This document shows, in pieces, positions 20,601 through 31,694 of a DNA stretch of 64,000 nt; the first letter of the stretch is position 1, and each line of letters starts with the position of its first letter. A program made the position numbers and the translations under genes. The notes under the pieces were generated by a model. The model was not told the origin of the DNA and made no database searches. It saw only the letters and a program-made list of their open reading frames with translations. The DNA is taken from assembly GCA_964036195.1 (NCBI GenBank), contig OZ038454.1, positions 24,538,315-24,602,314 on the forward strand, written 5' to 3'. Source of the DNA: Sphaerolaimus hirsutus (lineage: Eukaryota > Nematoda > Chromadorea > Monhysterida > Sphaerolaimidae).

Positions 20601-23600
20601 TGGAAAATTTCAAAATAAATAAAAATTGTTGGGAATAAAAAAATTGGGAAATAAAAATTGTATAAAAATACAAATTTTGTAAAATTGTATAAAAATTCAT
20701 ATTTTTGTAAAATTGGATAGAAATTCATATTTTTTGTAAAAAAATTTTTCTTGTTGCTTGAGTTTCTGCCTGTTTATTTGCAGAACTAGGGACAGACCCG
20801 AGCTTTTTAAAGTGTGAAATGCCATGTAAAATGTCATGCCAAGTGTCAATTGTCATGACAAATGAACAGGGAAGTGTCAATTGTCATGACAAATACAAAT
20901 TCAAGTGTCAATTGTCATCCAAATTGTATTCAAATCTTATGTTGTGTATCCAGGCTGTCCGCGAGATTTAGGTTATTTTGGTATACCACGTAACACGCTT
21001 ATATTTCCATCTGTACCCCGCGCTAACACGTCTTTTTGTTTATTAGGTAAAAAGAGGTCACCTGGAAATCGATACCTAACCCGTCTAACGCGCAAATGAG
21101 CGTGTGTGAAGAAAATCGATGTTTCAATGACACGCAACTGGGCGGGTTATACGTATTAGTTTACCTCATTATTAGAAGCAAGCGCGGTATAGAAAAATGT
21201 ATCCCCCGTCCATTTATTTGAAAAACCCAGAAAAGCGTGGTATACCAAGGTTATATACCACATATTCTGTATTTGGGGGTGAGTAGAAAAATATTTTACA
21301 TATACTTTGAAAAAAGTTCAGTATTTATAACAACTGTGCCCCCATGACCTGCTGCTGTGAACTGACTGCATTTTATTGAGTGATTAGGGTGAGCAAAGCA
21401 TGTGAAAAACTGCACATGAAATTGTTACTAATCTACTAATTGAGATTGGTGCACTGACTTAATAATTTAATTCATCACAGTACATTTCTAATTGCCAGAT
21501 AAGTAGTTATTATCCCCCCATGACTTGCTGCTGTGAACTACATTCAATTGAGTGATTAAGGTGATCAAAGCATGTGAAAAAATGTGTACATGCAATTGTT
21601 ATTAATGTACTAATTGGTGCACTGAGTTAAATAATTAATTCATTACAGTGCATTTCTAATTACCAGATAAGTGGCAATTATCCCCCCATAATGATGTGAA
21701 CTACATTTAATTGAGCGATCAGGGTGATCAAACCATGAGAAAAAATGTGTACATGAAATTGTACTAATTTACAAATTTGTGCAAATTTGTCAAATGACAT
21801 GCAAAAAGTCACAATTTCACAAGTGGCACAATATTTTATATTTTATTTTGTTTGACATTTTACATGACATTTGACGTTACAGGGTACATCATGCAGAACT
21901 GGCAAAATTGAACTGAAAAATTTTCTGTCAAATTATAACACGCTAACACGTAAAAATATATTCATCGTGTTAGGACAAATTCATATAACCCGAATTCTCA
22001 AAATGATCCGTGTTAGTGAACCCAGCTAACACGCTAAATTGATTGACGCCTGTTGCGCGCACACCACGTAACGCGTACTGTGCTGCATTAGTGAAACTCA
22101 ATACCGCGCAAATAATTACTAGTGCGCGTTACGCAAAATGCTGTTCGCGTGGCGTTATACCACGTAAGTATATCACGGGGTATATTTTCGCGGACAGCCT
22201 GTGTGTATCCAAATCTTATGTTTTTTACCCAAATGTTATGTATTGTAACCAAATGTTATGTTTTGTATCCAAATCTTGTTGTTTTGGAATCCAAATTTAT
22301 GTGAACATTTGGATACAAAAACATAAGCTTTGCATACAAAAACTGTAACCTTTGAATACATACCTAATTTACATTTGCATCACATTTGTCATGACAACTG
22401 CCACATTGCTTGACATTTGACATAATACTTGTTCTTTTTGCATGACAAATGACACTTCACTTTTCATTTGTCATGACAATTGACACTTAGTGTAAATTTG
22501 CCATGACAATTGCCACATCGCTTGACATTTGACATTATGCTTGACATTTTGCATGACAAATGACACTTTACTTTACATTTGTCATGACAATTGACACTTA
22601 GTGTGAATTTGTCATGACAATTGACACTTTGCATGACATTATACAAATGCACCCAGCACACTCAAGTAGTCCTTCTACTGAAAATGCAAGCCATTGTTAT
22701 CAATAATTGTAAGTTTCCACTTGCAGCAAGCTAACAATACCTACTGCATGCAACTTTTGTAAAGTAATTGTAAAAAATTGTCACAGGTTTTTTTTTGTAT
22801 AGGATTAATGATAACAATTTTCTGGCCTTGCATGCATGATTCCGATTTTATGTAAAAAAATTTGTAAAATTTCTGTAAAATTTTTGTAAAATGATGTCAT
22901 TTTATTTTATTAACGACTTTTGGGAATAAAAAATAAAATAAAATAAAACCAGAAAAAAATTAAAATAAAATACAATTTTTATACAATTTGTATACAAATA
23001 ATTTTTATAAAACCAACCCTGGTCATAATGTATAAAAACAGTATCTTAATGAATCGGGCAGCCCGAAATTTCGGGTCGGGCTGATTAAATTTCGCACCAG
23101 CGGGCCGGCGCCCACGAACGTCACGTACATCACCACTCGATAGATTATCTGCGACCGGTATGGGTGGTATTTATATACCGTATTTCTTCTAAAAGAACAT
23201 CATACCTCCAAAAGAATGCAGGACGTGCACCTTAAATAGAACGGCAGGTAGAGATTGCGTTGGAAGGGTGCCAAAACACAAAAATTTACTAAATTGAACA
23301 TTCAAGACATCCAGCTACAATTTGATGCTCTGATCTTAAAATGTTACTCAAATTTCATTAAAAAAAATCTGTATGCACAAAACGACAAACACACCTGATA
23401 GACAGCATTAGTCCTCAGTTTGGTGGGGTTCACTTGCATGGCAGTGCCCAGCTCTACGCCGCCGTACCTGGTGACAATTCCGCACTTTGTCAAGTGTCAC
23501 AAAGTGTCGAGAAATCGAGAAAAGTAAAATCGCATGTCAGGGCTCAACCAGAATATTGACCCCCCAGTTAGGGTGTCAACTTTCCATTTTCCTCATCCCT

Positions 23601-26600
23601 ATCCCCGTTTTCCGTAAGCAAATTTTTCCGTTTCTATTTCTGTTTTCTGGTTCCAGTCCCACAAGTTAACAAGTACCTTACTCTTCTCTTGACTTTACTC
23701 TTGACTTTTAACTTTACTCTCGACTTTGCTATTAGTGGAATGTTTTTGTTTTTTTTTGTTTTTCAAAAATGTTTTTCAAAACCTTTTCTTAAGTTTTTGT
23801 ATCCAAAGCTTATGTTTTCATATCCTATTCATACATTTTCTGTATCCTATTCTTTTGTTTTTATATACAAATCTTATGTTTTCATATCCTATTCATACAT
23901 TTTCTGTATCCTATTCTTTTGTTTTTTTATATACAAATCTTATGTTTTTATATCCTATTCTTACATTTTATGTATCCTATTCCTTTCTTTTCTTATGTTT
24001 TCATATCCAAAACTTAAGTTGAACACACATTTTGTCATTACCTATGCATTATGACATTGTCATTTTTGACAACCTACTCCCAGTCCCAGATCCAATGCCA
24101 GTTGACACACATTCCACAATTCTTGACACTGGTCAGGTCACTCGACAATGCGCGCAAATGGCACCTGCTCATCCGGACGCAGGAGTCGACGGTGAGTTCA
24201 AAGTGCATCGGCAGGCAATACACCACCGCGCACAGGACCACCACCGATGCGATAAACCGAGGGCGGCGGTGCAGGCAACCTGTGGGTGGGGGTTGGAAAG
24301 CAGGGTGTCAAAGGAAAGTCACAGATGGATAATTGAAGATATTGTTACATGATGGTTAATGCTTTATTGGACAGGATTTCATAACTTTTTGCTCATTTTC
24401 ACCTTTAACTTCATAAGTTCATGTGCTTTTTGTCTAAGTTCAGTTATTTTTGTCTGTGAGCAGAATAGAGAGCCCTTTTAGCCTATGGGGAGGGGGTGGG
24501 TGTAATATGTCACATTTGTTCCCGGCGTTACAAATTCAACATTGGCCATAAATGCACACTTGCTAGTTTTGTGTTGAATTTATGACTACCGTATTACCTC
24601 GAATTATCCCCCCCTTGAATTAACCCCCCCCTCGAATTAACCCCCCCTCAAAATGAGCTGGGGAAATAATAAACCCCCCCCTCGAAATACCCCCCCCCTT
24701 CGGAATGATGTACGTCATGTACATAATAAATACGTTATGTACGCAATGTACATGATGTATATTACTGTTTATCAGCATTGCAGCTACACATAGACTAGTT
24801 TATGTAGTTATTATGTCCAAATATATCCTGTTTGGACACATTTATTACCTGTTTTGGGTATGCAAATGCCTACTATTTACTACGATTCTTACGAAAATTT
24901 CTGACGAAATAATAAAAACCCCCCTCGAATAAACCCCCCCCCTCGAATTAACCCCCCCTCAAATTTTGCTGGCGAAATAATAAACCCCCATGGGGGTATT
25001 TCGAGGTAATACGGTACATCAAATGCACACAAAAAACATCCATCAAAAAAGAACCATAGGGCATAATAAAAAATAGACGAATTGTTACGCAACGAACCGT
25101 GAGCGCGGTTGAGCGGGTGGGCGACGGCGTCGTACCTCACAACGGCGATCAGACACTGGGACGAAATTTAATTGGCCCCACCCGAATTTTCGGGCAGCCC
25201 GATTCTTCACATCCGAAATATTTTACCTCCTTATTTCATGCGGTTCTGGTCGATCAAAATCACATCAAATAGAACCGGCGCTAAAATCGCATGTGAACAA
25301 GTGATAAGAAGTGTGATTAAGTGGCAAGTAAAGTACATTCAGTAAAAAATATAAATATTTGTCACTTGAAGTCCCACTGAATTCCAACTTTCCTCAACAT
25401 TCTCCACCTTGCTGAACTACCCCAGGAGACAATTTTGACATATCAACAAATCGGGTCACCCCTCAAATGCCATCACGGGGGCCAATTAAATCTGATCCCT
25501 GCATCCACAAACTGCACACCATGGCTGAACTGCCCACGCCGGCCGTGTAGGCGCTCAGGGAGACCACCCCCAGCGAGTCGGCTGCCGTCAGCGAGAACAG
25601 CCGCAAAGTGGACTGCACGGAGTACATGCTCAGGGAGGTGATCAGGGGCACTCCCAGACCCTGTACACAGCAAAAAAGAGGTTCGTGAAGTGTGTGGAAG
25701 CGGGCTGGATGTGCGTGAAGCGGCCTCTGTGAATACACTTCCACACACTAAGTTTTTCAAGATTGTTCGTGAAGTGTCTTCCACACACTTCACCTATCAT
25801 CACGGCGACCAAAGTTCGTGAAGTGCATATCACGAACTTTTACAGCATTCTTTGCATTGTTCGTGAAGCGCCCGGATGTGCCAACCAGCGCTTCACAGTG
25901 TAACTTCTAAGTACAGGTATTCAAAAATGTTTTAAAAATATTATGTGAAGAAATAGATATTATAATCATATTTTATTTTTTTTATTTGGGCCAAATTTTA
26001 AGCCTCAGCCCTATATATGTTTCCATTTTACAAACAAAAACACAACACAACATTTACTCATTTTTCATAAAAATACCTTTATAAAACTCTATATAATTGT
26101 CTCATTTCAAGTGACAGAATTATATTTCCAAACAGTGAGATCAGACCTCTGCTATGTGGGTAGACACAATGCTTTGGTAGGACAAAGAAATTGAAATTCT
26201 GCTTCACTGGGACTACAAATAAATAAAGGTAAAAACTACATTTAAAAAAAGAAACATATTTAGTTGTTAGGCTGTTTGGCATAAAAAAAACCCCAAATAA
26301 AAACAAATAAAAACAACAACAACCAAACAACAAAAAAAAAACCTACCACTATTTTATTAATTTTGGTGCATTTGCATTGATTTGCTATGCATTTTCTTTG
26401 AAAATTCCCCTTTACAAACATCTGTGCAATGCATAACCCCCCAAATTCACATAATTTTGAGTAAAAGAAACTACCATTTATTTATGTGTTTCTTTTCCTA
26501 TATGGAAAACTACCTGATCATATGTAAAATGTGCAGTACATAGGCATTTATGTATCTATGTATGGTGTGTACTATAGATACTACCATAATTGAAATTGTA

Positions 26601-29600
26601 CTTATTTACTTATCATGTATGAGGTGTAAATACATATGTACTTCAGTACTTCTGCCCAGCAGGTAGACTAATAAATACAAAACTTTGTCTGCATGTGCAT
26701 CTGGACAAGTACATACTATGTATTCATCCATACATGCAGACTTCTACCAGGCAGGAAGTTTTTAAATAAAACTTCAATGCATGATCTGAACAAGTATTGA
26801 CCTGCATCAGACTGGTAGTCAAAAACTAAAACTCTATGCAGGTGCAGTGGTGTGAGTACATACCTATGTATTTATTTACCCATACACACAAATTTCTGCC
26901 AGGCAGAAAGTTTTAAAATATTTCATGCCTCTGTACATCTACCATATACCTTATGTATGCATGTACATTGTACTTGACAGAGAGAGTTTCCATGTATTGA
27001 GCATACCTGAGAATGCACTGGTACTTGCCTTGTGCAGGGAATCTTCTGTCAAATGCATGTACATCTACCATATACCTTATGTATGCATGTACTTTGTACT
27101 TGACAGCAAGAGTTTCCATGTATTGAGCATACCTGTAAATGCACAGGTACTTGCCTTGTGCAGGGGACTTTCTGTCAAATGCAAAGTGTATGTAACATAG
27201 GTACACACATACCTTGTATTTCTCTGTGTAAACAACTACCATATCTTATTTTCCCTGTGCTAACTAAAGTTGTGTTTCAGTAGGGGTCACATCTAATTGG
27301 GCTGGAAGAAGCACTTTGCTTTGTTTCATGCCTGGGTTACTGTAATAGTACCTGTATACATGTATGAGCCCTGAACCATATAAATATGGGTGGCAAAGCA
27401 AGCAAAGGCATCACTTGCAGTTTTCACTTCAACACTTCTACCTGTTCTTGTGCTATATATTTACTTATGTCTATTCTATGATTTGTTCATTCTATTGCTA
27501 TATATTGCTATTGCTCCTTGTACTCTACATTTGTTTTTGGGCTTTTGCCCCTTTCATTTCTATCATTGAACCAGTGTATATCTAACTTTGAATCATAGCA
27601 TAGAGGTTATGATTCTGTCTTAGATTTGAATTTTGTAAATTATAAGTGTAGTGATGGAAAAGCACCAGAAAAAAGGGCGCCAGGCGCCAATGGCGCCATG
27701 GCGCCATTGAGAAAGTGGGCGCCAAGCGCCAAGGGCGCCACAGAAAAAGGGCGCCAGGCGCCAAGGGCGCCATGGCGCCATTCAAAAAGTGGGCGCCAGG
27801 CGCCAGGGGCGCCACGGAAAGAGGGCGCCAAGCGCCAAGGGCGCCATGGCGCCATTCGAAAAATAGGGCGCCAGGCGCCAAGGGCGCCAGGATAGTTAAG
27901 TGCGTACGATACACTGTGTGCGCTAAAAATGTTTCTCCGGTGCTGCAATGCACACAGTCAATACTTTATTCACTTCTCCAGGATGTAATCGACAAAGACG
28001 AGACGAGCTACAATTTTTTACATACCGTACTTAACATTAAACTACATCACACAATGAATTTGTTATTTGATAAAACGATGTACCTATTCACTTGGAATAG
28101 ATTTTGTCCAATGGCTGTTTTCTTGAAGTGGATGAAAATGGAATTGCGACGATTTGAATCCATACATTTACAAGTTTGCAAATGTATGCACCAAATGTAT
28201 ATTTAAATTCAACGGTCCATCATTCTCAGCTTCTTAGCCATCAGACGCATCTGATGAACCGTTGTACGAAATATTTTCATCCACTCGCATCCGTTCGTCC
28301 ACTTTTATTGTGAATTTCGATTATTCACGGAAACTCTTTTTTTTTCATTCATGCAGCACTCACCTTGAAAACATGCTGGCGCTATTTTGGCGCCATTTCA
28401 GGGCAGGGCGCCAGGCGCCAAGGGCGCCACGGGAAAAGGGGCGCCAAGCGCCAAGGGCGCCATGGCGCCTTTCAAAAAGTGGGCGCCAGGCGCCAAGGGC
28501 GCCACAGAAAAAGGGCGCCAAGCGCCAATGGCGCCATGGCGCGGCGCCCTTTGGCGCCCTCAAATGGCGCCAGCGCCATGGCGCCATTCCATCACTATAT
28601 AAGTGTGAACCACAATAGTGATTTGTGTGGTTCACACATTAGATGATAAGTAGTGTATTGATGCTAAGTTTGTAATTTCCCATTGTACTATTTTTTGTGA
28701 GAAAACATTGTAAATATACTCTCAAAACTTGTAAACTGAGTTAATTGTCAGTGACTTTTTTTTTACAAATATACTTACTCAATAAATACAATATAAAATT
28801 ACTCAAAACAGTTTTATGAACTACCCAAAAATCAAATAGAAAGAAAAACATAAATTTTATATGGGCCATATTTAAAACTGTACCTAAAGTTCCTGTTTTG
28901 TCTGATTGCCTACCACATTTATTTGTTAGGAACTTAAAGTGCCACAACCAGGCCCATATTTTCACTCATAAAGTTTACATAATTTTTGCCATCTTACATT
29001 TTGTCACCACTGGCACTTTAGAAGGTACAACAGCGTCGGGAAGTGTCGAAATGACGACACTTCACAACGCTTCACGACACATCACACACCCATTTTTTGC
29101 TGTGGTAAAATGCCCTATAAAATGTCATGAAAAGTGTCTTTAGGCATGTGCGAGTTTACAGGACATTTTACATGACATTTGACACCTTGCATCACATTTG
29201 ACATTTTACAGGGTATGGGGGTGGTACCAGGAGAAGGGAATCCCACGTTGCGAGGGACGTTAGGTAGACGCGCAGGGTCTGTGCAGGGGGAGGGGCTTAA
29301 CAGTTTATTACTCTACCACTTGCATTTTCACTTATCCAACGCGGAACTGTCCCCAGACCCCAAATTTAATTTGCAAAGGCTGGCGTGCCCGACATGCCCG
29401 ACATATGCAAATGAATCCATATAATAATCGATTTTAATACCAATTTGATGGAATCGATCAATATCATCGCAAAGTTTTCCATATTCCTTGTCAAAAAGTC
29501 GCCATTCCGTGGCAATTGGCTAAATTGATGGATTTTAAATGCTTTTCTTTCAAAAGACGATGGAAATCGATCATTATATGGAGTCATTTGCATTTTGTCC

Positions 29601-30695
29601 GGCATGTCGGGCTCGCCTGCTTGCCTACTCAAATCTCGGGACCAGACCATCCACCCCACTCACATTGCTCACCATGACCTGCTTCAGAAGGCACACGGCG
29701 ACCACGTTGGCCACCAGCCCCGCCATGGCCACAAAGGAGGTGAGCACGCCCGCCACCAGGCCCACGTAGAGCGCGTAGGCCCTGGGGGCAGTCCCAGACA
29801 CTGTAAAGTGTGAAGTAAAGTGTCATATGTCATGTAAAATGGCGTGTAAAGTGCCAATTGTCATGACAAATGTCATGCAAAGTGTCACTTGTGTATCCAA
29901 ATCTTAGGGTTTTTCTATTCAGATCTTTTTATTTTGCATCTAAATCTTATGTGTGATAGTGAGATTTGGATACAAAAGTATAAGATACGGATAAAAACGA
30001 TATTTGGATACACAATTGACACCTTGCATAACATTTGTCATGAGAATTGACACTTTGTTTGAGATTTGACATGACATTTTACACTTTGCTTGACATTAGA
30101 CATGACATTTTACACTTCGCATTATACTTCACAGAATCTGGGATTGGCACCTGGTCTTGTTCAGCATGAACGCGTCCACGCACAGTGCCGCTGGAGCCGG
30201 TCTAAAAGGCGGATTGGGCACGCTGTTAAGTGACTACCTAAATTTGGGTGGAATCTTGAAGTGTCACAAAGGGGAGTGCAATTTGCAAGTGACGAGGAAA
30301 TGTCACTGGGGAGAATTCTGAAAAAACCGATAAGTCAGTGACAAGAAACGTCGTGTGAAGCTCAAGTAGGTAGTCAGTCGAGTTCGACTAACTAGTTGAT
30401 TTATTGAATAGCTCATCATTGAACTACCTTCTCACTAGTCACTCATGAGTTTACTGATCACGTGGCTTTTGCTAAATATAAACCACACATCATTTTTCTC
30501 AGCTCTTCACGGATGTCATTGTCCAATTGTAGACTTTTCATTGTTCCATGTTTGACTGTAACTTGACATGTCTTTAAAGTTACCTATCTTGTCACTTGTC
30601 AAAGTGCATAACTCTAACCTGAATTCCACGTGGATGCCGAGCTGCACCAGCAGGTGGTCAGTTGTGAGATTCGCCGCAGTCGTGTCCAAGGCCAT
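16255..30695 (-). CDS. GPCR-globin chimera (7TM neuropeptide-receptor-like domain plus globin), paralogue A
   Basis: Fifteen exons on the minus strand: 30695-30619, 30201-30151, 29781-29673, 25660-25499, 25155-25098, 24279-24165, 23467-23395, 23148-23098, 20221-20090, 19790-19567, 19127-19068, 18782-18590, 17660-17565, 17401-17259, 16585-16255. Their lengths sum to 1875 nt, exactly 624 codons plus stop, with all phases matching. Residues about 44-351 form a class-A GPCR most like FMRFamide receptors, 352-435 a polar tail, and 436-600 a globin fold. C. elegans GLB-33 has the same domain order: a neuronal 7TM receptor with a cytoplasmic heme domain proposed to sense oxygen or reduce nitrite. 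That function is inferred by analogy. The start ATG at 30695 lacks an in-frame stop just upstream, so a further 5' exon is possible. The last residues differ from paralogue B and run into a MITE-like sequence. Confidence 0.85.
16644..17043. mobile_element. ACCGTATT poly-G MITE (GTACATGATG subfamily)
   Basis: TIR ACCGTATTACCTCGAAATAC. The interior has the CAGGTAATAAATGTGTCCAA segment shared with the copies at 24.6, 40.1 and 46.1 kb. Confidence 0.75.
17661..18589. mobile_element. MITE-B intron before the globin exons of paralogue A, with nested MITE
   Basis: On the coding strand the intron starts CAG/GGACGAGATTTAATTAG and ends CACCCAG/AAA. The ends carry the family core CGGGCTGCCCGA. An ACCGTATT poly-G MITE (17870-18305) is nested inside. 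The homologous intron of paralogue B is 63061-63275. Confidence 0.7.
17870..18305. mobile_element. ACCGTATT poly-C MITE nested in a MITE-B intron
   Basis: ACCGTATTTCCTCGAAATAC to TTCGAGGAAATACGGT. The interior matches the 40.2, 15.4 and 57.7 kb copies (TTTCGACGTCTGCGTACG). Confidence 0.75.
18590..19127 (-). CDS. Cytoplasmic tail exons of paralogue A, split by a MITE-A intron
   Basis: Exon 19127-19068 starts right after TM7 (RWRGSGRNSEATTAGSPVYS). Exon 18782-18590 encodes an Arg/Ser-rich tail (YMLRSRRQSSAHDTQ, then SGVSTLTPRCSLTPN), typical of phosphorylatable GPCR tails. The intron 18783-19067 is a MITE-A with GTGCC at its 5' end and CAG at its 3' end. The homologous sequence of paralogue B is one continuous exon. 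The plus strand is also open here, but both exons fit receptor phase and splice signals only on the minus strand. Confidence 0.8.
18783..19067. mobile_element. MITE-A forming an intron in the tail of paralogue A
   Basis: Termini GGGCAGTCCCAGACCC and GGGTCTGGGACTGGCACC with CCTG at both borders on the plus strand (CAG on the coding strand). The inner arms contain GTATCCAAATCTTATG-like repeats. Absent at the homologous site of paralogue B near 63.4 kb. Confidence 0.8.
19567..30695 (-). CDS. Seven-transmembrane receptor part of the GPCR-globin gene
   Basis: Helix landmarks in the 624-residue model: TM1 ALYVGLVAGVLTSFVAMAG with the conserved Asn68; TM2 LTAADSLGVV with Asp107; Cys128 at the outer end of TM3; TM3 end VRYDAVAHPL, where Arg140 is kept but the usual Asp/Glu is Val; TM4 ending in CAVVYCLP but without the usual Trp; an extracellular Cys in DSCVRM; TM5 with Pro231; TM6 LCYSLP with Pro305; TM7 HSATNCVVYF in place of NPxxY, as in FMRFamide receptors. 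Introns 1, 2, 5, 6, 7 and 9 are GT-AG. Intron 4 (25156-25498) is GG-AG and intron 8 (20222-23097) ends in CG; both are bounded by MITE-B ends. The exon 3 end is uncertain: GTGAGC at 29672 joins in frame, but so does an end at 29643. Confidence 0.85.
19803..19892 (-). tRNA. tRNA-like sequence (probable pseudogene or SINE relic)
   Basis: On the minus strand GATCTGG pairs with TCAGATC 70-80 bp away. An A-box-like TATAGCACAGTAATTAG and a B-box-like GAATTCGATTCC lie at the right spacing. The anticodon and T loops have unusual lengths, so a working tRNA is doubtful. It lies in the intron just upstream of receptor exon 10. Confidence 0.35.
20953..22200. mobile_element. 1.25-kb TIR element (AGGCTGTCCGCGA)
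   Basis: AGGCTGTCCGCGAGATTTAG and its counterpart TTCGCGGACAGCCT face each other, followed inward by ACCACGTAA motifs on both sides. It is inserted in a GTATCCAAATCTTATG repeat array. Confidence 0.65.
21338..21775. repeat. About 170-bp tandem repeat, 2.5 copies
   Basis: Units starting at 21338, 21514 and 21681 share CCCCCATGAC, GTGAACT, GAGTGATTA and AATTCAT segments, inside the 1.25-kb TIR element. Confidence 0.75.
22380..22640. repeat. Direct repeat of TTGTCATGACAATTGACAC units
   Basis: Two copies of a roughly 115-bp block that alternates CATTTGTCATGACAATTG and TGCTTGACATTTGACAT. Confidence 0.7.
23811..24005. repeat. About 65-bp tandem repeat, 3 copies
   Basis: TATGTTTTCATATCCTATTC recurs at 23811, 23875 and 23941. 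Confidence 0.8.
24598..25015. mobile_element. ACCGTATT poly-C MITE in a receptor intron
   Basis: ACCGTATTACCTCGAATTAT to TTCGAGGTAATACGGT, of the GTACATGATG subfamily. It lies just 3' of receptor exon 5 on the coding strand. Confidence 0.75.
25156..25498. mobile_element. MITE-B forming intron 4 of the GPCR-globin gene
   Basis: 343 bp with left end GGGACGAAATTTAATTGGCC and right end GGCCAATTAAATCTGATCCC, with CTG at both borders (CAG on the coding strand). Removal joins WMQ to CLIAVVRYDAVAHPL across TM3. Confidence 0.8.
25900..27560. other. AT-rich intron sequence, no gene seen
   Basis: Within intron 3 of the GPCR-globin gene. Holds A-rich runs, several GCCAGGCAGAAAG-type short repeats (26.65-26.92 kb) and the 126-bp tandem repeat, but no exon-like segment. 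Confidence 0.5.
26936..27185. repeat. 126-bp tandem repeat, 2 copies
   Basis: CATCTACCATATACCTTATG at 26936 and 27062. The units are about 90% alike. Confidence 0.85.
27649..28597. mobile_element. hAT-like MITE with GGCGCC-rich arms (complete)
   Basis: 949 bp, inverted relative to the 14.3 kb copy and similar along its length, flanked by an exact 8-bp duplication TATAAGTG (27641-27648 and 28598-28605). Confidence 0.85.
29370..29642. mobile_element. MITE-B-like palindrome at the donor side of intron 3
   Basis: Near-palindrome centred near 29500 with GCCCGACATGCCCGAC on the left and GTCCGGCATGTCGGGC on the right. Its right end, ACTCAAATCTCGGGACCAG, resembles a MITE-B terminus. Confidence 0.5.
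29782..30150. mobile_element. MITE-A forming intron 2 of the GPCR-globin gene
   Basis: 369 bp with left end GGGGCAGTCCCAGACA and right end ATCTGGGATTGGCACC, CCTG on both sides. On the coding strand it reads CAG/GTGCC to CCCCCAG/G, a GT-AG intron made entirely of the element. Confidence 0.8.
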
Positions 30696-30981
30696 GTCAA
30701 TATCTGAATTCTTTACAATTTTTTATAAGAATACCTGTGAAGCAAATTATAAGATGCTCCGTCAAGTGGGACGAGACTAAGGGATTTACAACTTTTTGAT
30801 ACCTTTTTCCTAGAAATACCCCCCCCCCTTTTATTTGATCGGTAAATTGATACCTCAATTATCACATAAAACTTGTGAGAGAATTGACTCGATTAGCATA
30901 TAAATATTTAGGTGTGCAATCGAATCAAGTATTCAAATTCCTAAAAACTGAATGTGTAATGCGGCGATGATCAAAATAGGT

Positions 30982-31419
30982 ACCGTATTTCTTCGAAATA
31001 CCCCCCCCCCCCCGGGGGTGATTGTTTCAGAGTGATAATTTTGAGGGGGGGGGGGGGTTAAACGAGGGGGGGTATTTCGAGGGGGGCTATTTTTTCGCCA
31101 GAAATTTTTTGAACCCCCAGTACTAAAATGTTGGTTGTAACATACGCAGACGTTGAAAAATGCGACAATAAGCACCGTCTTTACAGTTATTTTAGTAATG
31201 GTGTAAACCCTGTGCTGACGTCACACAGTCATTGTTTTTAACATATATTCCGCATTGGTATTTGGTAGATCACAAACCGCAGTTTTGTCATGTACATTCT
31301 CTGTACACGCAATTTGGGGGGTATTTCGAGGGGGTGGGTAATTATTTCATAGTCACCATTTTGAGGGGGGTATTTCGAGACGAGGGTATTTCGAGGGGGG
31401 TATTTCGAGGAAATACGGT
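30982..31419. mobile_element. ACCGTATT poly-G MITE
   Basis: ACCGTATTTCTTCGAAATAC to TTCGAGGAAATACGGT, with long C and G runs next to each TIR. Confidence 0.75.
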
Positions 31420-31694
31420 ATCTAAATATATCGTGCAGGAGCATAAAACAGGAATGAGTAAACAAAATTTAATTGGTTGATTGGGGACTTATTTATGAAT
31501 TGTTCGATGTATGTATAATACAGGGTTGGCAAGATCTCAGAAAAAAACTTAAAATAAAATAAAAATAAAATGGAAAATTGAACAATAAAATAAGATGAAA
31601 CATGAATAAAATACAATTTTAATTAAAATAAAATACAATTTTAGTATAAAGAGTTTTAGTAAAACCAACCATGTCGATGTAATGCTACGTCGGG

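Larger units (their letters stand above)
20526..23024. mobile_element. CAGGGTTGGCAAA element with nested insertions
   Basis: CAGGGTTGGCAAAATCTCAG at 20526 and AAAACCAACCCTGG near 23024, with AATAAAATAAAA-rich arms. The middle is filled by other elements. A shorter copy lies at 31519-31672. Confidence 0.65.
20222..23097. mobile_element. MITE-B-bounded intron 8 with nested elements
   Basis: The right border (23050-23097) has GAATCGGGCAGCCCGAAATT and GATTAAATTTCGCACC. The left border (20222-20262) has GTTTAATTAGCCCGAGTTTT and GGTTGCCCGATT. A GGGTTGGCAAA-type element (20526-23024) is nested within it, and it holds a further TIR element (20953-22200). On the coding strand the intron starts GTGCGAAAT and ends GCGCCG. 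Confidence 0.65.
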
